From assembly GCF_045679555.1 (NCBI RefSeq), contig NC_092093.1, forward strand, positions 64,244,890 to 64,308,889: a stretch of 64,000 bases of DNA, written 5' to 3'. Position 1 is the first letter of the stretch, and each line of letters begins with the position of its first letter. Origin of the DNA: Salvelinus alpinus (Eukaryota; Chordata; Actinopteri; Salmoniformes; Salmonidae). The notes beneath the pieces are model-generated. The model was not told the DNA's origin. It did no database searches and saw only the letters and a program-made list of their open reading frames with translations. Position numbers and translations under genes: made by a program. Below are positions 24,801-36,494 of the stretch, piece by piece.

Positions 24801-27800
24801 AGGAGGATAGACACAGTTATAGAGGAGGATAGACACAGTTATAGAGGAGGCTAGACACAGTTATAGAGGAGGATAGACACAATTATAGAGGAGGCTAGAC
24901 ACAGTTATAGAGGAGGATAGACACAGTTATAGAGGAGGATAGACACAGTTATAGAGGAGGCTAGACACAGTTATAGAGGAGGATAGACACAATTATAGAG
25001 GAGGATAGACACAGTTATAGAGGAGGATAGACACAGTTATAGAGGAGGCTAGACACAATTATAGAGGAGTATAGACACAGTTATAGAGGAGGATAGACAC
25101 AATTATAGAGGAGGATAGACACAATTATAGAGGAGTATAGACACAGTTATAGAGGAGGCTAGACACAATTATAGAGGAGGATAGACACAGTTATAGAGGA
25201 GGCTAGACACAGTTATAGAGGAGGATAGACACAGTTATAGAGGAGGATAGACACAGTTATAGAGGAGGATAGACACATTTATAGAGGAGGATAGACACAG
25301 TTATAGAGGAGGCTAGACACAGTTATAGAGGAGGATAGACACAGTTATAGAGGAGGATAGACACAGTTATAGAGGAGGCTAGACACAGTTATAGAGGAGG
25401 ATAGACACAATTATAGAAGAGGCTAGACACAATTATAGAGGAGGCTAGACACAGTTATAGAGGAGGATAGACACAGTTATAGAGGAGGATAGACACAGTT
25501 ATAGAGGAGGCTAGACACAGTTATAGAGGAGGATAGACACAATTATAGAGGAGGCTAGACACAGTTATAGAGGAGGATAGACACAGTTATAGAGGAGGCT
25601 AGACACAGTTATAGAGGAGGCTAGACACAGTTATAGAGGAGGCTAGACACAATTATAGAGGAGGCTAGATACAATTATAGAGGAGGATAGACACAGTTAT
25701 AGAGGAGGCTAGACACAGTTATAGAGGAGGATAGACACAGTTATAGAGGAGTATAGACACATTTATAGAGGAGGATAGACACAGTTATAGAGGAGGCTAG
25801 ACACAGTTATAGAGGAGGATAGACACAGTTATAGAGGAGGCTAGACACAGTTATAGAGGAGGATAGACACAATTATAGAGGAGTATAGACACAGTTATAG
25901 AGGAGGCTAGACACAATTATAGAGGAGGATAGACACAGTTATAGAGGAGGCTAGATACAATTATAGAGGAGGATAGACACAGTTATAGAGGAGGATAGAC
26001 ACAGTTATAGAGGAGGCTAGACACAATTATAGAGGAGGATAGACACAATTATAGAGGAGGATAGACACAGTTATAGAGGAGGCTAGACACAGTTATAGAG
26101 GAGGCTAGACACAATTATAGAGGAGGATAGACACAGTTATAGAGGAGGATAGACACAGTTATAGAGGAGTATAGACACAGTTATAGAGGAGGATAGACAC
26201 AGTTATAGAGGAGGATAGACACAATTATAGAGGAGGCTAGACACAGTTATAGAGGAGGATAGACACAGTTATAGAGGAGGCTAGACACAATTATAGAGGA
26301 GGATAGACACAGTTATAGAGGAGGCTAGACACAATTATAGAGGAGGATAGACACAGTTATAGAGGAGGATAGACACAGTTATAGAGGAGTATAGACACAG
26401 TTATAGAGGAGGCTAGACACAATTATAGAGGAGGATAGACACAGTTATAGAGGAGGCTAGACACAGTTATAGAGGAGTATAGACACATTTATAGAGGAGG
26501 ATAGACACATTTATAGAGGAGGATAGACACAGTTATAGAGGAGGATAGACACAGTTATAGAGGAGGATAGACACAGTTATAGAGGAGGATAGACACATTT
26601 ATAGAGGAGTATAGACACAGTTATAGAGGAGGCTAGACACAGTTATAGAGGAGGATAGACACAGTTATAGAGGAGGATAGACACAGTTATAGAGGAGGAT
26701 AGACACAGTTATAGAGGAGGCTAGACACATTTATAGAGGAGGATAGACACAGTTATAGAGGAGGATAGACACAGTTATAGAGGAGGATAGACACAGTTAT
26801 AGAGGAGTATAGACACAATTATAGAGGAGGATAGACACAGTTATAGAGGAGGCTAGACACAATTATAGAGGAGGATAGACACAGTTATAGAGGAGGATAG
26901 ACACAGTTATAGAGGAGGCTAGACACAATTATAGAGGAGGATAGACACAGTTATAGAGGAGGATAGACACAGTTATAGAGGAGGATAGACACAGTTATAG
27001 AGGAGGTTAGACACAGTTATAGAGGAGGATAGACACAGTTATAGAGGAGTATAGACACAGTTATAGAGGAGGATAGACACAGTTATAGAGGAGGATAGAC
27101 ACAGTTATAGAGGAGGCTAGACACAGTTATAGAGGAGGATAGACACAGTTATAGAGGAGGATAGACACAGTTATAGAGGAGGCTAGACACAGTTATAGAG
27201 GAGGCTAGACACAGTTATAGAGGAGGATAGACACAGTTATAGAAGAGGCTAGACACAATTATAGAGGAGGCTAGACACAGTTATAGAGGAGGATAGACAC
27301 AGTTATAGAGGAGGATAGACACAGTTATAGAGGAGGCTAGACACAGTTATAGAGGAGGCTAGACACAATTATAGAGGAGGCTAGATACAATTATAGAGGA
27401 GGATAGACACAGTTATAGAGGAGGCTAGACACAGTTATAGAGGAGGATAGACACAGTTATAGAGGAGTATAGACACATTTATAGAGGAGGATAGACACAG
27501 TTATAGAGGAGGCTAGACACAGTTATAGAGGAGGATAGACACAGTTATAGAGGAGGCTAGACACAGTTATAGAGGAGGATAGACACAATTATAGAGGAGT
27601 ATAGACACAGTTATAGAGGAGGCTAGACACAATTATAGAGGAGGCTAGACACATTTATAGAGGAGGATAGACACAGTTATAGAGGAGGATAGACACAGTT
27701 ATAGAGGAGGATAGACACATTTATAGAGGAGGATAGACACAGTTATAGAGGAGGATAGACACAGTTATAGAGGAGGCTAGACACAGTTATAGAGGAGGAT

Positions 27801-28056
27801 AGACACAATTATAGAGGAGGCTAGACACAGTTATAGAGGAGGATAGACACAGTTATAGAGGAGGATAGACACAGTTATAGAGGAGGCTAGACACAGTTAT
27901 AGAGGAGTATAGACACAGTTATAGAGGAGGATAGACACAGTTATAGAGGAGGATAGACACAGTTATAGAGGAGGCTAGACACAGTTATAGAGGAGGATAG
28001 ACACAGTTATAGAGGAGGCTAGACACAGTTATAGAGGAGGATAGACACAGTTATAG
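21887..28056. repeat. 22-bp satellite array, about 280 copies with higher-order structure
   Basis: Unit AGACACAGTTATAGAGGAGGAT repeated for about 6.17 kb. Recurrent variants affect three positions (GAT/GCT/GTAT before AGACAC; CAGTT/CAATT/CATTT; rare GAAGAGG and CTAGATAC). Rare-variant markers recur at offsets of 660, 1716, 2002 and 4488 bases, all exact multiples of 22, so the register appears unbroken. No function inferred; stops occur in all frames. Confidence 0.97.
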
Positions 28057-28261
28057 TGTCTATCCAGAGGAGGCTTGTGTGTTTTTTATTGGGCACAGGG
28101 TTTCCCTGGATTACTTTCACTCTTCTGCTCATATTTTCCCTATAAACAATGGCTTGACTTACTTTTCATATTACCCTAAAACAGTTTAGAAACGTTTGTG
28201 AAGGTTTGGTATGGTGTGGCTATTATTAAGCTTTAGCTAAAACAGGCCTATGCTATTTTTT

Positions 28262-30045
28262 TTTAAACCTTTATTTAACTTGGCAAGTCAGTTAAGAACA
28301 AATTCTTATTTACAATGACGGCCTACCAGAAGACAAAAGGCCTCCTGCGGGGACGTGGGCTGGGATAAAAAATAAATAAAATAAAATAAATATAGGAGAA
28401 AACACACATCACAACAAGAGAGACACCACAACACTACAAGCAGCAACACAGCATGGTAGAAGCACAACATGACAACAACATGGTAGAAGCACAACATGAC
28501 AACAACATGGTAGCAGCACAACATGACAACAACATGGTAGAAGCACAACATGACAACAACATGGTAGAAGCACAACATGACAACATCATGGTAGCAGCAC
28601 AACATGACAACAACATGGTAGCAACACAACATGACAACAACATGGTAGAAGCACAACATGACAACAACATAACATGACAACAACATGGTAGCAGGACAAC
28701 ATTACAAAAACATGGTAGCAGCACAACATGACAACAACATGGTAGCAGCACAACATGACAACAACATGGTAGAAGCACAACATGACAACATCATGGTAGC
28801 AGCACAACATGACAACAACATGGTAGCAACACAACATGACAACAACATGGTAGCAGCACAACATGACAACAACATAACATGACAACAACATGGTAGAAAC
28901 ACAACATGACAACAACATGGTAGCAGCACAACATGACAACAACATGGTAGCAGCACAACATGACAACAACATGGTAGCAGCACAACATGACAACAACATG
29001 GTAGCAGCACAACATGACAACAACATGGTAGCAGCACAACATGACAACAACATGGTAGAAGCACAACATGACAACATCATGGTAGCAGCACAACATGACA
29101 ACAACAGAACATGACAACAACATGGTAGCAACACAACATGACAACAACACGGTAGCAACACAACATGACAACAACATGGTAGCAACACAACATGACAACA
29201 ACATGGTAGCAGCACAAAACATGGTACAAACATTATTGGGCACAGACAACAGCACAAATGGTAAGAAGGTAGAGACAACAATACATTACGCAAAGCAGCC
29301 ACAACTGTCAGTAAGAGTGTCCATGATTGAGTCTGTGAATGAAGAGATTGAGATAAAACTGTCCAGTTTGAGTGTTTTTTGCAGCTTGTTCCAGTCGCTT
29401 GCTACAGCGAACTGAAAAGAGGAGCGACCCAGGGATGTGTGTTGCTTTGGGGACCTTTAACAGAATGTGACTTGCAGAACAGGTGTTGTATGTGGAGGAT
29501 GAGGGCTGCAATAGGTATCTCAGATAGGGAGGAGTGAGGCATAAGAGAGTTTTATAAATAAGCATCAACCAGTTGGTCTTGCAACAGGTATATAGAGATG
29601 ACCAGTTTACCGAGGAGTATAGAGTCCAGTGATGTGTCCTATAAGAAGCATTGGTGGCAAATCTGACAGCCGAATGGTAAAGAACATCTAGCCGCTCGAG
29701 AACACCCTTACCAGCCGATCTATAAATTACATCTGCGTAATCTAGCATGGGTAGGATGGTCATCTGAATCAGGGTTAGTTTGGCAGCTGGGGTGAAAGAG
29801 GAGCGATTACAATAGAGGAAACCAAGTCTAGATTTAACTTTAGCTTGCAGGTTTGATATGTGCTGAGAGAAGGACAGTGTACCGTCTAGCCATACTCCCA
29901 AATACTTGTATGAGGTGACTACCTCAATCTCTAAACCCTCAGAGGTAGTAATCACACTGACTCTGACAATTGAACTTGAGATGAGGAAGTCTGTTTCAGG
30001 CCTATCAGAGTTACTCCTATAATCTAACAATATAATGCTTATCTT
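28262..30045 (-). mobile_element. LINE (RSg-1/L2-like) 3' half, minus strand
   Basis: A minus-strand frame at 29,308-30,030 encodes the C-terminal part of a reverse transcriptase protein (SYKYLGVWLDGTLSFSQHI, PMLDYADVIYRSA, YKTLLCLTPPYLRYL). It is followed by a 3' UTR that contains a 27-bp array (28,450-29,215) and ends at 28,262-28,312 with the tail TTGTTCTTAACTGACTTGCC, which is shared with the HpaI SINE at 40.5 kb, a known SINE/LINE pairing. The 5' part, with the endonuclease and RT core, is missing. Confidence 0.88.
28450..29215. repeat. 27-bp minisatellite in the LINE 3' UTR
   Basis: About 28 copies of ACATGGTAGCAGCACAACAT-type units of 27 bp, with variants TAGAAGC, TAGCAAC and GACATCATGG, and two shorter units lacking the TAG block. 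The 27-bp period keeps frames open on both strands (LLPCCCHVV repeats); these are artefacts. Confidence 0.93.
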
Positions 30046-31255
30046 TATTAAAATATTTGGACAGACAATTACTGTACGTCTATAACCGTATAGCAGACGC
30101 AGTAGCCTTCTGACATAAAAAATTGCATGTCGGTGTCATAGCATGCCACCTGCATATCTCTTTCTCTATCTCTCTGGTGTTAGGCCTTTTATATAGGCTA
30201 TTTATATATACAGTACTAGTCAAAGGTTTGGACACACCTACTCATTCAAGGGTTTTTCTTTATTTTTACTATTTTCTAAAGAGTTAAACAAATCAAAATA
30301 TGTTTTATATTTGAGATTCTTCAAAGTAGCCACCCTTTGCCTTGATGACAGCTTTGCACAACCAGCTTCACCTGGAATGCTTTTCCAACAGTCTTGAAGG
30401 TGTTCCTACATATGCTGAGCACTTGTTGGCTGCTTTTCCTTCACCCTGCGGTCCAACTCATCCCAAACCATCTCAATTGGGTTGCGGTCAGGTGATGGTG
30501 GAGGCCAGGTCATCAGATGCAGCACTCCATCACTCTCCTTGGTCAAATAACCCTCACACATCCTGGAGGTGTGTTTTGGGTCATTGTCCTGTTGAAAAAC
30601 AAATGATAGTCCCAATAAGCGCAAACCAGATGGGATGGCGTATTGCTGCAAAATGCTGTGGTAGCCATGCTGGTTAAGTGCGCCTTGAATTTTAAATAAA
30701 TAATTTACAGTGTCACCAGCAAAGCACCCCCACACCATCACACCTCCTCCTCCATGCTTCACATGCTTCACAGTGGGAACCACACATGCGGAGATCATCT
30801 ATGTGTCTCACAAAGACACGGCGGTTGGAACCAAAAATCTCAAATTTGGACTCATCAGACCAAAGGACAGTTTTCCACCAGTCTAATGTTCATTGCTCGT
30901 GTTTCTTGGCCGAAGAAAGTCTCTTCTTCTTATTGGTGTCCTTTAGTAGTGATTTCTTTGCAGCAATTCGACAATGAAGGCTTGATTCATGCAGTCTCCT
31001 CTGAACAGTTGATGTTGACATAAATGAAGCATTTATTTGGGCTGCAATGTCTGAGGCTGGTGACTCCAATGAACTTATCTTCTACAGCAGAGGTAACTCT
31101 GGGTCTTCCTTTTCTGTGGTGGTCCTCATGAGAGCCTGTTTCATCATTGTGCTTGATGGTTTTTGCAACTGCACTTGAAGAAACTTTTGAAAGATCTTGA
31201 CATTTTCAGAATTGACTGACCTTCATGTCTTAAAGTCATGATGGACTGTCGTTTC

Positions 31256-33164
31256 TGTTATGCTGGTGAATGAGGACCCAAAAGCGACTTAATAGAAACA
31301 GAGTCTTTATTCCAGTCTTAAACAAAAAACGATACTCCTGGATAATATCTTAGGTAAATCCAAAACAGGAAAACTGAAATCCTCTCATCAGTAGAGAGGA
31401 ACGACTGGAGACGCGACCACAGACTGCAGGTCGCTTCGGGAAGGCACAGGCCGTAGCTGACATAGACACCTGCTCACACGCAGCATCTGAAGAAGGCAAA
31501 AACACGACAGGGCGGAACAAGGACACAGAACAGCAAACATCAAACAAGGATCCGACAAGGACAGAAGCGGAAAACAGAGGGAGAAATAGGGACTCTAATC
31601 AGAGGGCAAAATAGGGGACAGGTGTGAAAGATTAAATGAGGTAGTTAGGAGAATGAGGAACAGCTGGGAGCAGGAACGGAACGATAGAGAGAGAGAGCGA
31701 GAGAGGGAGAGAGGGAGGGGGAGAGAGAGGGATAGAAAGAGGGAAAGAACCTAATAAGACCAGCAGAGGGAAACGAATAGAAGGGAAGCACAGGGACAAG
31801 ACATGATAATCAATGACAAAACATGACAGTACCCCCCCACTCACCGAGCGCCTCCTGGTGCACTCGAGGAGGAACCCTGGCGGCAACGGAGGAAATCATC
31901 AATCAACGAACGGTCCAGCACGTCCCGAGATGGAACCCAACTCCTCTCCTCAGGACCGTAACCCTCCCAATCCACTAAGTACTGGTGACCACGTCCCCGA
32001 GAACGCATGTCCATGATCTTCCGTACCTTGTAAATAGGTGCGCCCTCGACAAGGACGGGGGGGGGGGAGGGAAGACGAACGGGGGCGCGAAGAAAAGGCT
32101 TGACACAGGAGACATGGAAGACAGGGTGGACGCGACGAAGATGTCGCGGAAGAAGCAGTCGCACAGCGACAGGATTGACGACCTGAGAGACACGGAACGG
32201 ACCAATGAACCGCGGAGTCAACTTGCGAGAAGCTGTCGTAAGGGGAAGGTTACGAGTGGAAAGCCACACTCTCTGACCGCGACAATACCTAGGACTCTTA
32301 ATCCTACGTTTATTGGCGGCTCTCACAGTCTGCGCCCTGTAACGGCAAAGTGCAGACCTGACCCTCCTCCAGGTGCGCTCACAACGTTGGACAAAAGCCT
32401 GAGCGGAGGGAACGCTGGACTCGGCGAGCTGGGACGAGAACAGAGGAGGCTGGTACCCAAGACTACTCTGAAACGGAGATAGCCCGGTAGCAGACGAAGG
32501 AAGCGAGTTGTGAGCGTATTCTGCCCAGGGGAGCTGTTCTGCCCAAGACGCAGGGTTTCGAAAAGAAAGGCTGCGTAATATGCGACCAATCGACTGATTG
32601 GCCCTTTCTGCTTGACCGTTAGACTGGGGATGAAACCCGGAAGAGAGACTGACGGAAGCACCAATCAAACGACAGAACTCCCTCCAAAACTGTGACGTGA
32701 ATTGCGGGCCTCTGTCTGAAACGGCGTCTAACGGGAGGCCATGAATTCTGAACACATTCTCAATGATGATTTGTGCCGTCTCCTTAGCGGAAGGAAGCTT
32801 AGCGAGGGGAATGAAATGTGCCGCCTTAGAGAACCTATCGACAACCGTAAGAATCACAGTCTTCCCCGCAGACGAAGGCAGACCGGTAATAAAGTCTAAG
32901 GCGATGTGAGACCATGGTCGAGAAGGAATGGGAAGCGGTCTGAGACGACCGGCAGGAGGAGAGTTACCTGACTTAGTCTGCGCGCAGTCCGAACAAGCAG
33001 CCACGAAACGGCGCGTGTCACGCTCCTGAGTAGGCCACAGGGAGAGAGGGAGGGGGAGAGAGAGGGATAAGAAAGAGGGAAAGAACCTAATAAGACCAGC
33101 AGAGGGAAACGAATAGAAGGGAAGCACAGGGACAAGACATGATAATCAATGACAAAACATGACA
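31256..33164 (-). mobile_element. Ty3/gypsy chromovirus fragment nested in Tc1, with GTTTC target duplication
   Basis: The left LTR runs 31,256-31,828 (TGTTATGC...CATGACA). A truncated right LTR lies at about 33,039-33,164 with the same end. GTTTC occurs on both sides (31,251-31,255 and 33,165-33,169). A purine-rich GGTGAGTGGGGGGGTAC (minus strand) precedes the 3' LTR as polypurine tract. Only the integrase part of pol remains: the interior jumps directly from integrase into the middle of the other LTR, so gag, protease and RT are deleted. Confidence 0.92.
31841..33037 (-). CDS. Chromovirus integrase with C-terminal chromodomain (5'-truncated pol)
   Basis: An open minus-strand frame (its formal ATG at 33,127 lies in LTR sequence and is not native). 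In order: end of the HHCC zinc module ([12 protein letters not shown]), integrase core with the three catalytic acids in [16 protein letters not shown] and [10 protein letters not shown], a linker ending in [13 protein letters not shown], and a chromodomain ([34 protein letters not shown]). Integrase inserts the cDNA, and the chromodomain targets it to chromatin. Catalytic residues are present, but without its 5' part, RT and protease the element cannot move on its own. Confidence 0.9.
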   Translation of the reverse strand, partial: WPTQERDTRRFVAACSDCAQTKSGNSPPAGRLRPLPIPSRPWSHIALDFITGLPSSAGKTVILTVVDRFSKAAHFIPLAKLPSAKETAQIIIENVFRIHGLPLDAVSDRGPQFTSQFWREFCRLIGASVSLSSGFHPQSNGQAERANQSIGRILRSLSFRNPASWAEQLPWAEYAHNSLPSSATGLSPFQSSLGYQPPLFSSQLAESSVPSAQAFVQRCERTWRRVRSALCRYRAQTVRAANKRRIKSPRYCRGQRVWLSTRNLPLTTASRKLTPRFIGPFRVSQVVNPVAVRLLLPRHLRRVHPVFHVSCVKPFLRAPVRLPSPPPVLVEGAPIYKVRKIMDMRSRGRGHQYLVDWEGYGPEERSWVPSRDVLDRSLIDDFLRCRQGSSSSAPGGAR

Positions 33165-33608
33165 GTTTCTCTTTGCTTATTTGAGCTGTTCTTGCCATAA
33201 TATGAACTTGATATTTTACCAAATAGGGCTATCTTCTGTATACCACCCCTATCTTCTCACAACACAACTGATTGGCCCAAACGCATTAAGAAGGAAAGAA
33301 ATTCCACAAATTAACTTTTAACAAGGCACACCTGTTAATTGAAATGCATTCCAGGTGACTACCTCATGAAGCTGGTTGAGAGAATGCCAAGAGTGTGCAA
33401 AGCTGTCGTTAAGGCAAAGGGTGGCTACTTCGAAGAATCTAATATATATTTTGATTTGTTTAACACTTTTTTGGTTACTACATGATTTCATATGTGTAAT
33501 TTCATAGTTTTGATGTCTTCACTATTATACTACAATGTAGAAATAGTAAAAATAAAGAAAAACCCCTTGAATGAGTAGGTTTGTCCAAACATTTGACTGG
33601 TACTGTAT

Positions 33609-34316
33609 ATATATAAATATTAATATCACACAGTGGACACTTAAGCCTATAGCCCTATGCATGCAATGCCCTGATACATTTAGTACGGAAATCTCTGACA
33701 CCTGAACCGTAAGGTGGACAATTATTATTTTAGGAAAGTAGCCTAAAAAACACCACAGTTTCCTAAAGGAAACTCTGAAATGTCATGTTGTTTTTATGAA
33801 GATTTTAGAATATTAGCATAAAAATATGACACCAAGCTATAGACACCCTAAAGACTGGCATGTGAGCTAGTCCAGTGTCCCTTTGATTATGCTGCACATC
33901 ATGGTTTACCAGCAGCCGCAGACATGATAATAATAAGCTACCAGCCAAACAAGCTTGTAAGAATTGTACTTAAAATCTCCCCTCATACTCATCTGGAGGT
34001 TGAGAATTTTTTCGTACCGATCTATGTAATGTGTTTGTATCAATGTATTGTGTCTGTATCTCTGTACTGTGTCTTTTTCTATGTAATTGTATATGTATTT
34101 ATGTAAAACATAAGGACCACAATGGAAATAAGTCCCCAACTTTATTGTGTACTTAAAAAAATAAAAAAAAGTGCATATATGTATTTTTTTAACTGACAAA
34201 TGAAATCAATCAATCCAAACTGTGCAGCAGACAATTGATGAATGTAAAGAAACATCTGTTACAAACCCCCCAAAAGTTGAATAATATTCAGAGATTGTCA
34301 AGACAAGCCTTCGATA
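33609..34316. other. Intergenic AT-rich sequence
   Basis: No gene or clear transposon. A TATCTGTACTGTGTC / TATCAATGTATTGTG short imperfect duplication is seen near 34,030-34,090. Confidence 0.45.
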
Positions 34317-34650
34317 CTTACTTACTTACTTACTTTATTGTCCCCATGGGGAAATTTTGTTGCAGTGTCATGTACACATTTAAAGTGGCGTTAAATACAA
34401 AACAAGATTGACAATACAACTTTCAATAACAGTCACGCACCAATAAATAAAATAAAATTTAAAATTTAAAAAAGAAGAAAAGACTAGCCTGCTGGCCTTA
34501 CGGGGTCAATGGGAACATTTGCCCGAGCTATTTAAGAGGGATATCACACCTGGCACAAATGATTGTCTCGTTCTATTTTTCCTGCTGAGGGGTGCCCTAT
34601 ACCTGCGCCCAGAGGGGAGTAATTCAAATACTGGGTAAGCCTACAAGGTA
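34317..34650 (-). mobile_element. LINE 3' end fragment, minus strand
   Basis: A (CTTA)n tail followed by TTTATTGTCCCCATGGGGAA and GTTGCAGTGTCATGTACA, then GAGGGGTGCCCTATACCTGC, typical of the 3' end of a teleost Rex/L2-like LINE in reverse orientation. No coding part remains. Confidence 0.65.
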
Positions 34651-34957
34651 GGGCGGGATGTATTTTCTGTTTGTTGAAATTGACTATTTATTGTGGTTTT
34701 GAAAACGCAAACCATGATGTTGAAGTGGCCGAAGTCGGTATGCTTTGATTATTAGTTTTGTGGTGCATTGGCACAGAAACCTGTTGTTGCATCTTTTGCA
34801 ACCGTGGCAAAATTGGTTTGACTCTAGGGCTAGTTAGGGACCGTCTATATATTACACAATGTAATGGGGAAACATGTTTTCATGTTGCACAGATTTTAGT
34901 GTTCGCATTAAATGCTTTTAATATATGTTTATGTATATCAACAATTTATAGTTGGTG

Positions 34958-35656
34958 CCGGCTGGAGTGATCTAAAGGTCACCGCCATTCGCCATTGGAC
35001 TCTGGTACGGTAGAAAGGCGTTCTCTGGAGTGATGAATCACGCATCACCATCTGGCAGTGCGATGGACTAATCTGGGTTTGGTGGATTCCAGGAGAACGC
35101 TACCTGACCCAATGCATAGTGCCAACTGTAAAGTTTGGTGGATGAGGAATAATGCTCTGGGGCTGTTTTTCATGGTTCGGGCTAGGCCCCTTAGTTCCAG
35201 TGAAGGGAAATCTTAATGCTACAGCATACAATGACATTCTAGACAATTCTGTGCTTCCAACTCTGTGGCAACAGTTTGGGGAAGGCCCTTTCCTGTTTCA
35301 GAATGACAATGCACCCATGCACAAAGTGAGGTCCATACAGAAATGGTTTGTTGAGATCAATGTGGAAGAACTTGACTGGCCTGCACAGAGCCCTGACCTC
35401 AACCCCATTGAACACCTTTGGGATGAACTGGAATGCCGACTGTGAGCCTGGCCTAATCGCCCAATATCAGTGGCCGATCTCACTAATGCTCTTGTGGCTG
35501 AATAGAAGCAAGTCCCCGCAGCAATGTTCCAAGATCTAGTGGAAAGCCTTCCCATAAGAGTGGAAGCTGTTATAGTAGCAAAGGGGGGACCAACTCCATA
35601 TTAATGCCCATGACTTTGGAATGAGATGTTTGATGAACATGTGTCCACGTACAAAG
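34958..35656 (+). pseudogene. Tc1-like transposon remnant, transposase C-terminal half open
   Basis: The frame at 35,152-35,445 encodes [32 protein letters not shown] (second catalytic Asp) and [20 protein letters not shown] (catalytic Glu, DD34E spacing). The upstream half (from CGGCTGGAGTGATCTAAAGG) has a stop and shifts, including TGATGAGGAATAATG where the sister copy has GGAGGAGG. The inverted repeats are missing or degraded. Confidence 0.87.
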
Positions 35657-36479
35657 GTAGTGTACGTCCAAAGGTTTTCCGTGGTCTGCCCACTGAGGTA
35701 TATACTGCCACGTTCACGTGATATAGGAGTTGCCAGAAATTCATAGTTCCGACTGGGAAGTTTCACTTGAACAACCCTCAAGTTGAAAATACAAGTGGAA
35801 AACTCTGACAAGATGTTGTTTCCCAAGTTGCCAAGTTGTGATGTTTCATCACTGACCTTTTACTGCTTCAACCAAAAATTTACAACAAATCTGTTTTTGA
35901 CAACTACAATCAGAAGCCACTGCCAGATTTCTGGATAGGGCTGCGCTCAGAGTTTCTTGCCTTGGCAAATCACACTCAGGAGGTGTAACGGTCTTCTACT
36001 TCTTCCTCCTCCTCGGATGAGGAGAGGCGAGATGGATCGGATGACCAATACGCAGCGTGGTTAAATGACATTATATTTATTTAAACAAGACAAAAAACGA
36101 ACTATACTTGATACTAAACAAAATAACAAAACGATGTAGACAGACCTGGACGTAAGAACTTACATGTAACGAAGAACGCACGAACAGGAAAAATGACTAC
36201 ACAAAACGAACGAACGGACAAACAAATCGAAACAGTCCCGTGTGGCGCAACATAGACACAGACACAGGAGACAACCACCCACCACCAACAATGTGAAAAC
36301 ACCTACCTTAATATGATTCTCAATCAGAGGAGATGAAAACCACCTGCCTCTAATTGAGAACCATATCAGGTACCCATAAACCAACATAGAAACACAAAAC
36401 ATAGACTGCCCACCCAAACTCACGTCCTGACCAACTAACACATACAAAAACGAACAGAAAACAGGTCAGGAACGTGACA

Positions 36480-36494
36480 TAACCCCCCCCTTAA
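36480..36494 (-). promoter_or_regulatory. Polypurine tract of the family 3 LTR element
   Basis: On the minus strand TTAAGGGGGGGGTTA abuts the 3' LTR start (TGTCACG), the expected plus-strand primer site of a Ty3/gypsy-type element. The ORF stop codon lies in its first bases. Confidence 0.75.

Larger units (their letters stand above)
30211..33605 (-). mobile_element. Tc1-like transposon, minus strand, flanked by TA and carrying a nested LTR element
   Basis: Terminal inverted repeats CAGTACTAGTCAAAGGTTTG (left) and CATTTGACTGGTACTG (right) with TA on both sides (30,209-30,210 and 33,606-33,607). The 3' part of the transposase lies at 30,406-30,798 ([47 protein letters not shown]), showing the second Asp and the Glu of the DD34E triad. 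The upstream half of the transposase is scattered over 30,800-31,250, with the LTR element inserted at 31,256. The element resumes at 33,170 and ends with AAGGGTGGCTACTTCGAAGA and terminal sequence also found at 5206-5416. Confidence 0.92.

Noticed and set aside
21887..28056. CRISPR-like appearance of regular repeats
   Set aside because: Contiguous tandem 22-bp units without spacers in a vertebrate genome; it is a satellite.
28306..29302. Cys/Leu/Val-rich 'membrane protein' frames
   Set aside because: Antisense and sense translations of the 27-bp array in a LINE 3' UTR.
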